From contig CM066735.1 in the NCBI GenBank assembly GCA_033961575.1, positions 88,105,449 to 88,169,448 on the forward strand: DNA of 64,000 bases, given 5' to 3'. Positions 34,512 through 44,345 of this stretch are shown one piece after another. A program made the translations under genes and the position numbers. Below the pieces are notes generated by a model, which had not been told where the DNA came from, did no database searches, and worked only from the letters and a program-made list of their open reading frames with translations. The stretch's first letter is position 1, and every line of letters begins with the position of its first letter. The DNA is from Aselliscus stoliczkanus (taxonomy: Eukaryota > Chordata > Mammalia > Chiroptera > Hipposideridae).

Positions 34512-34525
34512 AAAAATTTTTTCCT

Positions 34526-34948
34526 GGGCCGGCCGAGTGGCGCATTGGTTAAGAGCTGGTTTTTGGGATGCCAGTGGCCCCAGTTCGGATCCCACATATG
34601 AGGGCCACTGACACTGCCCTCTACAGCTAACAACAGCTCCACCTGGAGCTGGGCTGTGTGAGCCCTGGCGATGGTGTAGGCTGCAGAGTGGGCTGCCATG
34701 GGCTACAGTGAGCTGCTGGCAGCCAGCGTGAACTGCCAATAGCCGCGGTGAGCGACCATCCAGAGGCTGGCGACCGATCCGCCTCATCCAGGAGGAGCAC
34801 AATGATGATGCCAACATGGGCCAGTGAAGCAAGTTCCTTCGCAAATAGACTAAAGAACAAGAAGATTGCAACTTGTCTGTTCCCCTTCCCCGATTCCTCA
34901 ACGCTGTTCCCCTCCCCCAATTCCCCAATAAAATCTTTAAAAAAAAAA
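34526..34948 (+). mobile_element. Long-form tRNA-derived SINE
   Basis: Complete: head gggccggccgagtggcgca, junction, GC-rich module, and end ccccaataaaatcttt plus poly-A. Target-site duplication of type aaaaattttttcct at 34512-34525, with the 3' copy merging into the A-tail near 34946-34963. Minus-strand open frames of 80-140 codons here are spurious. Confidence 0.93.
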
Positions 34949-34964
34949 AAATTTTTTTTTCCTT

Positions 34965-35430
34965 CTATAAGCAGGGGTATCTAGTACCAAAAAAAAAAAA
35001 AAAAATCAAACCAAACAAAATTATCTTTAAAAAGATATTTCCTGGGCTCTAGTTGAATCTGGGAATGAATGTCTCTAGCAGTCTAAACATCAAAGAGAAT
35101 GAATTTTGAAAAGTGCTGTGCAGCCTAACCCCACTTATTTACTGGTTCTCACTTCCTTAATAGTCCACAAACTCAGTGCTTCTCATGGGAGACCCAGCAG
35201 TCTCACCCCACTTCTCCACTAAGGTTTCATTGCCAAGAGCTGTAATGAGGTCTCTTACAAGTGGGACTCCCCTTATGTTTATCAAATATGTTATGGTATC
35301 TTTGCTGAATGATTCTTGTTAACAGTGTGTGTTTCTCTGGGCACAGTTTACAAGGTGACTCCATAAACTTACCTCTTTTTTTTTTTTTTTTTCAATTAAG
35401 CCTCCCTCCCAAGAAATGTGCTAATCTGTA
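34965..35430. other. Unassigned DNA with A and T tracts
   Basis: Poly-A at 34989-35005 and poly-T at 35375-35392. No element bodies recognised. Confidence 0.35.
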
Positions 35431-35640
35431 CTGGGCCTCCTTATCATTGGTGTGAGTTATCTGATTTTTCCTGTTTCCAAAATCATTTTGCATATTCATA
35501 AAATGTTATCATTCAAATGTACAGTATTAACTCGGAGTGGGTTTCAAGCCAAATGCAATTAATTCTATTTCAAATAAATCAATTAGAATTGGAGTTAGAG
35601 GCTATGTGCTGGCTTTGTCTTATTACTTCTAGAGAAGGAA
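35431..35640. promoter_or_regulatory. Candidate conserved non-coding block
   Basis: A/T-rich, non-repetitive sequence with 'ttttgcatattcataaaatg' (POU-type octamer-like core), 'tgcaattaattctatttc' and 'aatcaattagaattgg' (clustered homeodomain ATTA cores). This texture is typical of ultraconserved-type developmental enhancers. Only cross-species alignment can confirm it. Confidence 0.4.
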
Positions 35641-35900
35641 GGGAATATACAGTGGACTGATAATTATGTTAGATCCTTTATGAAATCATATTTTTTCTGT
35701 TCTAACAGAATAAAAGTAAATTGGTCATATTATCTAGTGATAAAAGCAGGTCTTGAAAATTCCATCTGAAAAGTCAAGTTTATAAAACAGTTGAATTATG
35801 GGACAATTATTTGCATTACAAATTAATTACTACCTCACAGGAGAATGATAATTTATTAGTAATTTGACCAAAGAGGCTGAGAGGTTAATTTAAAGCATAA
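35641..35900. other. Unassigned A/T-rich DNA
   Basis: No repeat recognised. It may be part of the same conserved block as 35431-35640. Confidence 0.3.
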
Positions 35901-36205
35901 GTCAGAAACTTATTTTTTTTTTAAAGTAATGATAGTAAATATTTTAGGCTTTGTGGGCCATATGATCTCTATCATAATTACTCAACTTTGCCTTTGTAAA
36001 TATGGAGCAAAATCAGCCATAGATAATTAAATACATGAATAATCATGGTTGTGTATTCCAATAAATCTTCATTTGTGAACATTAAATTTGAATTTCATAT
36101 AATTTTCTCATGTCATGAAATATTCTTCTTATGATTTTTTTTTTTTTTTTTTTTTTAGCTTCTGGGCTGTACAAAATCAGGGGACAGCTAGATTTGGTAC
36201 TTATT
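35901..36205 (+). mobile_element. hAT-Charlie non-autonomous element
   Basis: 'gatagtaaatattttaggctttgtgggccatatgatctctatc', 'atcagccatagataattaaatac', 'gtattccaataaatcttcatttgtg', and a right part 'cttctgggctgtacaaaatcagggg'. A poly-T expansion lies at 36135-36157. Same family as the minus-strand copy at 19.7 kb. Confidence 0.8.
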
Positions 36206-36239
36206 GTGTCTTCAAGGATTTTTAAGGTCAAAGGAGCCA

Positions 36240-36730
36240 CAGTCTCTGAGTGTCAATTAACTTTCAGCGTGTAGCAAACCACCCAAAACTTGGAAGGTTG
36301 AAACAACAATACTGATTGAGTTTGTATTTTTGTGGGTTAGCAGTTTGGCCTAGGCTCAGCTGGGTGATTCTTCTGGACTCAGCAGGGCTCTCTTATGTAT
36401 CTGGCTGGAGTCAGGTGCCAGGGAGCTAATGGCTGCCTCCTGAGTTTGCTAACTGTCCCCTGGGGCAGAGGAGTGACTGGACTCTCTCTAACCCTCCAGC
36501 ATGATGGCGTAGGCTAACTAGTTAGCTTTCCAAGAACAAGAGCAGAAGTTGTACTGGGTCTCGAGGCCTAAACTCAGAGCTCACACACCATCACTTCCAC
36601 TACTTCTATTTGCCAAAGCAAGCAACAAGGCCACCCTAGAATCAATCACAAGGTGGGAAAACAGCCCCCATGTCTTCATGGCAGGAGCTGCAAAGTTACC
36701 TCACAAGGGCCACAGATACAAGGAAAGGTT
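36240..36730. repeat. Old MaLR-like LTR remnant
   Basis: 'gtgtagcaaaccacccaaaacttggaaggttgaaacaacaatactg' and 'gtgggttagcagtttggcctaggctcagctggg' match the start of a mammalian-wide LTR-type repeat in reverse orientation. The 3' part has 'gccaccctagaatcaatcacaagg'. Confidence 0.6.
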
Positions 36731-37084
36731 ATCATTTTGGAAAACTGCCACGCTCCTCAAGAACCCTTTGCTTGTTATCAGCACCCTTGTTCTCTATAAA
36801 ATTCAAATCATGCATCAGCTTAATTCCAGTTTATTATATCCTTCTTTGATAATAATGAACAATATTTTCTATATTCCCTACAATAGCTTTTCCTCAAGGT
36901 AATAGCACTCATTTTCCCTTCAGCTTTCTTTTATCTTTAAAAATATGCTTGATATGCTTGAGGATTTTATAGCTTGAAAAATAAATCCCTGAGAATGAAA
37001 GATAGCTTTGAATCCTTTGAAAGTTCGCCAATCTGAGAATAATCCTAGCTTTGTCACTTACTTATGCTAACTAATAATAATAAT
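36731..37084. other. Unassigned DNA
   Basis: No gene; A/T-rich. A (TAA)n run begins near 37070. Confidence 0.35.
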
Positions 37085-37335
37085 AATGATAAGAAAAATA
37101 GCAACAACAATAGCTAATGCTGCTATGGCACATATTTGTATGGTGTCACTATTCTAAGTGCTTTACATTTAATCCTCACACTAACCCCCTGAGGCAGTCA
37201 TGATAGTTATCATTCCCATTTTATAGGTGAGGAAACTGGAACACAAAAAAGCCAGTTTCACATGGTCAGACAGAAGCCGAGTCGAAGTTGGCCTATGGCA
37301 GCCTGGTCTCAAAGCCGATGCTTTGAACCACTACA
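37085..37335 (-). repeat. MIR SINE (first of a head-to-head pair)
   Basis: Reads 'tctaagtgctttacatttaatcctcac', 'cccattttataggtgaggaaactgg', 'cctggtctcaaagccgatgctttgaacc'. This is a nearly full-length MIR in reverse orientation, ending at its tRNA-like head. Confidence 0.85.
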
Positions 37336-37525
37336 AAGTACTGCCTCCTGTGTGACTTTGTACCAGTCACCCAACCTCTCGGAGCCCACATTTCCACATC
37401 AGCAAAGTGGAGATGGTAATGCCTACCCACAGACATGTGGTGAGACTCAAAGGAGCCGATGTACCTGAAATATTTTGGGAAACTGCGAATCACTGTAAAA
37501 ATATAAGACATTATTGTTATTTTTA
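37336..37525 (+). repeat. MIR SINE (second of a head-to-head pair)
   Basis: Reads 'cctgtgtgactttgtaccagtcacccaacctctcggagcc', 'agcaaagtggagatggtaatgcc' and 'gtgagactcaaaggagccg'. Forward MIR starting directly at the head of the preceding copy. Confidence 0.82.
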
Positions 37526-37990
37526 TTATTCATCTGACACGGATGTGTGCTGTACTAAGAACTTGAGAAGTCCAAAGAATACACAAATTGTTAAAGGGTT
37601 CTGATGTGCTATTTAAATAAAGGAACGATGGTGTCTGTTTAAATGTAAATCAGCCTGCAGTGTTAACGAAGTCGACGTCAGTGTGATTTTGGGTTAACTA
37701 TTCTGGTTTGAGGTCTTATTTTCGCACCCAGTGCCCTTCCCATAGTCTCTCTCTGAAGGCGAAGACAACCCTGCTTGAGAAGTCTGGGGGATGCATAGAG
37801 CACTAGAGCTCCCCTTGAAGGCTGTGCACCAACTTCCTTGTTTTGCTGGAAATTGCTGGGCCAAACTCATGTGCATTTCCTGCCTACACATATTTTCCAA
37901 TCGATGCATCTTAATCATCATGAACCGCATTTATAGCACCAGGCATGCAATTTGTTATGTTTGGAGCAGTGCTGTATACACTGGGGGTGG
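37526..37990. other. Unassigned DNA
   Basis: No repeat recognised; it may belong to the candidate conserved region that follows. Confidence 0.3.
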
Positions 37991-38320
37991 GGGGAGGACA
38001 GGGGCGTACTGCACATGAGGGCAAAATGGAACAGACAATTGCTTTTGGAGACTGCACAGATTAGTACATCATTGCAGACTAACAAAGTGCTAATTGCTCC
38101 TTTTGACCATGGGCCCGGTTTACAAAGCTTTTGCACAAATGTGCTCTGTGCACTAAATCGTAAAACTAACACTGCATTATTTCTCAGTACAGCTTGCAAA
38201 TTCTTGTAGGGCAGTGTGCATTAGCATTAATTAAACTAGAGCTAAAGAGAGAGAAAGCCAGGGCACTAGCAAGAGAGAGGGAGAAGCTCACAATTTAGGA
38301 AGAACAGACCGGATGCTAAT
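37991..38320. promoter_or_regulatory. Candidate conserved non-coding block
   Basis: About 330 bp without repeat signature. It includes 'caaagtgctaattgctcc', 'gaccatgggcccggtttacaaagc' and 'gcattagcattaattaaac' (paired ATTA/TAAT homeodomain cores). A G-rich tract just upstream (ctgggggtggggggaggaca) could form a quadruplex. This is the best-looking enhancer candidate by texture in the window, unproven. Confidence 0.4.
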
Positions 38321-38383
38321 TACTCAAGTTACAAATGTTGCACTTGTTCTGGGATGATATCAGTAAAAGCAAACAGCATCTAT

Positions 38384-38427
38384 TCTCAAGGCTCAGATCT
38401 GGTAATCTCAAGGCTCAGATCTGGTAA
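38384..38427 (+). repeat. 22-bp perfect tandem duplication
   Basis: tctcaaggctcagatctggtaa is repeated twice with no mismatch (38384-38405 and 38406-38427). Confidence 0.93.
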
Positions 38428-38704
38428 ACACGGTTGCACGTCTGCCGTGAGTATGAAAATTGGTGATGAATAGCTAAAATAATAAATAGTGATTGGCCTA
38501 ATCTGTTAGGTGCTTAGTCCAATGTGTGTGATTAATTCTTGAGGGAATTGTTGACATTAAAGATTCCAAATAAATTCTTCCCAATTGAGAGAATCTGCCA
38601 AGTGGCAGATGAATGAGGTTTCATCTACAGAAAGCAGGAAAGATTCACGTATAATTTCTCTCACCCTTCTCCTTCTAAAGTACTTGAAAAATACCCTAGA
38701 GTCG

Positions 38705-39250
38705 ATAATTTCATTATTTAATACATATTTGTTGAGCACTTAACATGTGCTAAGCACAGGAAGTACAACCACAGGATAGATGGATCCTATAAATGACTTA
38801 CATTAGCATGATAAGACCAATGCCTCACTCCTAGAATGTACAAAACTATTGCTATGGGAACAGAAGGCAGATGACCATTTCTTCCTGGAAGGACTAGGAA
38901 AGGCATGGAAGAACAGGGGCCTTTCTTATTGTACTTGGATGAAGTGTACAGGTGGCAGACAATGTTTGGATTGAAAGCAGTTGGGGAGAGTACACTAGTG
39001 TGGCATGGTATAACTCTGAACTTGGACAGTGGCAAGGTGATGGAGAATGGAGAACAGATATGAGCACCTTTGCAGAGGTAGACCTGAGAGGACTGGTTAC
39101 CTGTTGGTCTTGGCAAATGAGAGAAAGTGACCTTGGAGTTCTGTGGATGGTGGATGATGTATGGGCTAGAGACGACAAGCGAAAGGGCAGAATGAGGAGG
39201 AAGTTCCATGGAGACCCTAGCAGTCTTGGTTATGTCTCTGCTTCTAATGC
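38705..39250 (-). repeat. L2 LINE 3' region
   Basis: Begins at its reversed tail 'aatacatatttgttgagcacttaacatgtgctaagcac' and extends into the upstream part ('agcagttggggagag', 'ggtagacctgagaggactgg', 'gagagaaagtgaccttgg'). A 173-codon plus-strand frame (38952-39473) lies partly within it and is antisense to L2, so I do not treat it as a gene. Confidence 0.65.
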
Positions 39251-39545
39251 CCTGAGATTTCGTTACCATTTCCATTCACACCAGCTCCAGGTATGTACCA
39301 CTCTCAGCCAACACTTGGGAGCAGCCAGAACCTGGATCTCTCTGTCAGGGACCAGTGACAGCCTGTTGAAACTCCTTTGTTTGCATGTACAGAGAGAGGG
39401 AAGTGGCTTGGAATTTATTAAAGGAATTAAGGAGCCCAGGAGGAGCCTTACCCAAAGACTGAGACAGCAATGAAACATAAATACTTCATCCTTGCTCTTA
39501 GTTGGGACAACTTTGATGTATGACCTATACCACTTTCTCAAATGT
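39251..39545. other. Unassigned DNA
   Basis: No gene or repeat recognised beyond the end of the L2 fragment. Confidence 0.35.
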
Positions 39546-39695
39546 TATGAATCACTTGAAGGATCTTGTTAGAATGCAGATTCTGATTCAGCAGGACTAG
39601 TGTGGGGTCTGACATTCTGTAATTCTAACACATTTTCTGGTGGTGTCGATACTGCTGGTCTGTGGACCACACTTTAAGTTGCAAGGAATTACCAC
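39546..39695 (+). mobile_element. MER5A-like hAT element
   Basis: 'gaatcacttgaaggatcttgttagaatgcagattctgattcagcagg' and 'gctggtctgtggaccacacttta' match MER5A. Left end truncated. Confidence 0.85.
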
Positions 39696-39905
39696 TGTCT
39701 CCAGAGTCCCCTGAGGGATGGGTCCAGTGCTACCCATGGAACTTTCCTGGCGTTGCGTCCTTGCTTAGCTTCCTTCTCTCCCTGGCCCCACTTCTCCTGT
39801 CTCCTACTATATTTTTGGGGGGAACCTTTCCTAGTAAATCACTTTCACAGGAATCCTCACCTCAGAATGCGCATCTGGGGAACCCAACTTAAGATAGAGT
39901 CCATA
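39696..39905. repeat. Possible ERVL/MaLR-type LTR remnant
   Basis: A run of 'cctagtaaatcactttcacaggaatcctcacctcag' followed by 'gcatctggggaacccaacttaagatagagtcc' is typical of an LTR R/U5 end with a polyadenylation region. Diverged. Confidence 0.5.
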
Positions 39906-40171
39906 AGTTCGGCTTTAAACGCGTCATATTTCAGGTGCCAAAGAAGTACACAGTAGTGGGCGCTGGTGGTCATTGTGTTTTCTGTGTCAGTGCTCCCTTC
40001 CTAGTATGCTGAGAATACTGAACATTAAATGGACCTGTGTGGTCTCAGGTTTGTACCTAGCAATTTAAAAGAGAAAATTTCTTTTGTTGTAGTCTAGTTT
40101 GAAATCTTTGAAAATTGACTATCTATATGTGGTATATGTGGCATGTGCCATTAAGCAAAATAGTTTGTTAA

Positions 40172-40348
40172 TCCGAGTGCTTCTCCAACCTTAAGGTGCA
40201 TGAGAATCACCTGTGTATCCAACCTGCAGGCCCTGATTCCAGAGGCCTGAAGTGGGGCCTGACAATCTACATTTCTAACAAGTGACCTGGTGATGTTCGT
40301 GCTCTGTTCTGCAGACTGCATGGACCACAAGGATCTAACAACACATCT
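40172..40348 (+). mobile_element. MER5A-like hAT element
   Basis: 'gagtgcttctccaaccttaaggtgcatgagaatcacctg' and 'tttctaacaagtgacctggtgatg', then 'gcagactgcatggaccac'. Nearly complete. Confidence 0.85.
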
Positions 40349-40472
40349 CACTTACTCTGAGGTGTAATTTCAAGGAAATAGTCTGAGACTAAATGAGACA
40401 ATGATAGCAGCAGTAGTGGTAGAAGTAGTGATACTGGCTGGAAAGCTTACAAATACATAGAGGCTAAATAAC

Positions 40473-43400
40473 ATGCTACTAAATAGTGAGTGGGTCAAAA
40501 ATGAGATCAAGGAGGAAATCAAAAGATACCTCAAAACAAATGAAAATGAAAACACCGCGACCCAAAATCTCTGGGATGCAGCGAAAGCAGTCCTAAGGGG
40601 GAAGTTCATAGCAGTGCAGGCCTACCTAAAAAAGGAAGAAAAATCTCAAATCAACAGACCATCTTTACACCTAAGGGAACTCAAAAAACAAACAAACAAA
40701 CAAACAGCAAAACAAGCCTAAAGGGAGTATAAGGAAGGAAATAATAAAGACCAGAGCAGAAATAAATGAAATAGAGAACAAAAGAACAATACAAAAGATC
40801 AATGAAACCAAGCGTTGGTTTTTTGAAAAGATAACAAAATTGACAAACCCTTACGCAGACTCACCAAGAAAAAGAGAGAGCGGACCCAAATTAATGAAAG
40901 AGGAGAAGTGACAACAGATATCACAGAAATACAGAAAATATTAAGAAAATACTATGAGCAACTATATGCTAACAAACTCGACAATCTGGAAGAAATGGAT
41001 AAATTTCTAGAAGCATACAATCTACCAAGTCTGAACCAAAAAGAAACAGAAACTCTGAACAGACTGATTACTGCCAAAGAAATTGATTCAGTAGTCAACA
41101 ATCTTCCAACAAACAAAAGCCCTGGACCAAATGGCTACACAGGTGAATTTTACAAAACATTCAAAAAAGAATTAGTACCTATTCTCCTCAAATTATTCCA
41201 AAAAATACAGAAGGAGGGAAGGCTCCCAAACTCTATGAAACCACTATCACCCTGATTCCTAAGTCAGACAAAGATTACAAAAAAGGAAAACTACAGGCCA
41301 ATATCCCTAATGAACATAGATGCAAAAATTCTCAACAAAATACTAGCAAACGGAATTCATCATCTCATTAAAAAGATCATACACCATGATCAAGTGGGAT
41401 TCATTCCTGGTATGCAAGGTTGGTTTAATATCCACAAATCAATTAATGTAATACATCACATTAACAAAATGAAAAATAAAAATCATATGATCATATCAAT
41501 AGATGCAGAAAAGGCATTTGACAAAATCCAGCAGCAATTTATGATAAAAACTCTTAGCAAAGTGGGAATAGTGGGATCATATCTCAACATAATAAAGGCC
41601 ATATATGATAAGCCCAAAGCAAACATCAACTCAATGGGGAAAGGCTAAAAGCTTTCCCCTTAAGATCAGGAACAAGACAAGGCTGCCCACTTTCACCACT
41701 TCTATTTAACATAGTTCTGGAAGTTCTAGCCATAGCAATCAGACAAGAAAATGAAATAAAAGGCATCCAAGTTGGAAAAGAGGAAGTAAAATTGTCATTA
41801 TATGCAGATGACATGATACTATATATATAGAATCCCAAGGACTCCACTAAAAACTGCTAAAACTGATAAACAAATTTGGTAAGGTAGCAGGATACAAAAT
41901 TAATATTCAGAAATCAGTTGCATTTGTATACACCAATAATAAACTGTCAGAAGAAGAAATCAGGAAATCAATCCCTTTTACAATTGCTTCAAAAACAATA
42001 AAATATCTAGGAATCAATTTAACTAAAGAAGTAAAAGACCTGTACTCAGAAAATTATGAGACACTGAAGAGAGAAATCAAAGAAGATACAAATAAATGGA
42101 AATACATGCCATGCTCATGGATAGGAATATAGTTAAAATGTCCATACTGCCTACAGCAATACATAGATTCAATGCAATTCCAATCAAACTACCAAGGACA
42201 TTTTCTCAGAAATAGAACATAGAACCCTAAAATTTATGTAGAACCACAAAAGACCCCAAATAGTCATGGCAATCTTGAGAAATAAGAACAAAGTGGGAGG
42301 CATCACACTACGTGACATCAAAACATGCTACAAGGCTACACTAATCAAAACAGTATGGTACTGGCATAAAAACAGATACATAGAGGGCCGGCGGAGTGGC
42401 GTGGTGGTTAAGTGCTGGCTTGGGATGCCAGTGGCCCCGGTTGGGTCCCACATATGAGGGCCAGTGACACTGCCCTCAAAAAGAAAAAAAAGAAAAGAAA
42501 AAACAGATACATAGACCAATGGAACAGAATAGAGAGCCCAGGAATAAGCCCATCCATATACGGTCATTTAATCTATGACAATGAAAGCAAGAATTTACAT
42601 TGAAGTAAAGATAGTCTATTTAATAAACGGTGCTGGGAAAATTGGACTGACAATTGCAAAAAAATGAAAATGGACCACCTACTTACACCATATACGAGAA
42701 CAAACTCAAAATGGATTAAAAACTTAAGTGTAAGACCTGAAACCATAAAACTCCTAGAAGAAAACATAGGGAGTAAGTTTGCAGACATTACCCTGAGTAA
42801 TATTTTTATTGATATATCCCCTCAGGCAAGGGAAATAAAAGAAAAAAGTGAACATATGGGATTACATCAAACTTAAAAGTTTTTTCAAAGCAAAGGAAAT
42901 CATCTATAAAACAAAAAGGCAGCCTACTGAATGGGAGAAGATATTTGCCAACGATATATCTGATAAGGAGTTAATATCCAAAATTTATAAAACACTCATG
43001 AAACTCAACACCAAAAAAACAAACAACCAAATTAAAAAATGGACAGAGGATGTGAAGAGGCATTTCTCTAAAAAGCACATACAGATGGCCAACAGGCATA
43101 TGAAAAAATGTTCATCCTCACTAATCATCAGAGAAATGCAAATAAAAACCACAATGAGATACCACCTCACTCCGGTCAGAATGGCTATCATTAATAAATC
43201 AACAAACAACAAGTGCTTTTGAGGGTGTGGAGAAAACGGAACCCTGGTGCACTGTTGGTGGGGCTTCAAATTGGTGCAGCCATTATGGAAATCAGTATGG
43301 ACGTATCTCAAAAAACTGGAAATGAAACTGCCGTATGACCCAGCATTTCCACTCTTGGGTATCTACCCAGAGGAATCCAAGACGCTAATTCAAAAAAATA

Positions 43401-43660
43401 ATATGCACCCCTATGTTTATTGCAGTGCTATTTACAATAGCCAAGACTTGGAAACAACCAAAATGCTCATCAGTAGATGACTGGATTAAGAAACTGTGGT
43501 ACATTTATACAATGGAGTATTAATAACTCCACTATAAAGAAGAATGAAATCGTACCATTTGCAACGATATGGATGGACCTAGAGACTATTATGTTAAGTG
43601 AAATAAGTCAGTCAGAGAACGACAAATACCATATGATCTCACTTATATGTGGAATCTGAA
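40473..43660 (+). pseudogene. Dead L1 ORF2 (reverse transcriptase part)
   Basis: L1 ORF2p combines an endonuclease and reverse transcriptase for target-primed integration. The endonuclease domain is absent through 5' truncation. Visible in order are the pre-RT segment ([20 protein letters not shown]), the fingers ([20 protein letters not shown]), the palm motif [31 protein letters not shown], and the catalytic YADD at 41801-41812, all in one frame with interruptions. Downstream C-terminal pieces ([16 protein letters not shown]) are in other frames. Stops at about 40720, after 41255, and just after YADD (41828), plus later frameshifts, abolish function. The YADD residues themselves are intact. 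Confidence 0.9.
42385..42499 (+). mobile_element. Short-form tRNA-derived SINE nested in L1
   Basis: Head gggccggcggagtggcgtgg and short-form end gacactgccctc plus A-rich tail with G interruptions. A 16-bp perfect target-site duplication, aaaacagatacataga, lies at 42369-42384 and 42500-42515. The L1 reading continues across (YWHKNRYI then DQWNRIE), so this SINE post-dates the L1. Confidence 0.97.
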
Positions 43661-44345
43661 AAACTGAACGAATGAGCAAAGTAAACAGAAACAGTCTCAT
43701 AGATATAGAGGAAAAACAGGGTTGTTAGTTGGGAGGGGGTTGGGGATGGGGGAGAAGGGGAAGGGATTAGACAGCATAAATAGGTAACTACAATATTGCC
43801 ACAGGGATATGAAAGATAGTTTGGGGAATATAATAATATTGTAAATATTTTGTGGGGTGTGAGATGGTCACATGTCTTGTTAGGGAGACCACTTCATGGA
43901 TGGAGTAGAGGCTTGATCACTGTACTGTCTATCTGAAACTGATGTTGTATAATATTGCATGCCAACTGTAATTGAATATATAGATATTCATGGGATGTGG
44001 ATTATACGGTGGAAGAGAGTCAAAGGAATTGTAATAGATATGTATGATATGGGGGGGAGGAGTGGGGTGGAGAATTGGGGGAGGGAGTTTGTCACTTTGA
44101 GGGATAAAAAGTATAACTATTGCACTGTGTTGTACACCTGAAGCTAATTTAAAAAATAAAATGTTTAGTTCACAATTAAAAACAATATAATAAAATAAAA
44201 AAGAAGTAGTGATAATAGCAATATGCGTAGTGACATTTGTTACTTACATTTGGTAGGTAAGTAGCACTCACTTTGTGCTAGCCCTACTCAAATTGTTGTG
44301 CATATACCACCTCCTTTATTCCTCACTACAATTCGAAAAGATGTA

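Larger units (their letters stand above)
40434..44201 (+). mobile_element. 5'-truncated L1 LINE (3.8 kb) with intact target-site duplication
   Basis: Starts inside ORF2 and runs through the 3' UTR to an A-rich tail (aataaaataaaaaa). It is flanked by the 13-bp duplication agaagtagtgata (40421-40433 and 44202-44214). The 3' UTR (from about 43660) has G-rich stretches at 43731-43766 and 44051-44087, as is usual for L1. A short SINE is inserted at 42385-42499. It is younger than the other L1 pieces here but inactive: truncated, with stops and frameshifts. Confidence 0.95.
40388..44345 (-). repeat. MIR SINE split by an L1 insertion
   Basis: The MIR pieces flank the L1: a short 'gatagcagcagtagtgg' side (40388-40433) and 44215-44345 ('atttgttacttacatttgg', 'ctttgtgctagccctactc', 'tcctttattcctcactac'). 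Removing the L1 and one target duplication rejoins them. Confidence 0.6.

Noticed and set aside
38952..39473. 173-codon open reading frame, the longest in the window, plus strand
   Set aside because: It lies largely antisense within an L2 remnant, has no recognisable domain and no plausible start context or splice structure.
42266..43660. Separate small open frames after the reverse transcriptase
   Set aside because: They are successive pieces of the L1 ORF2 C-terminus in shifted frames, not independent genes.
40434..44201. Potentially active L1
   Set aside because: 5'-truncated without endonuclease or ORF1, several stops and frameshifts, and a SINE inside ORF2.
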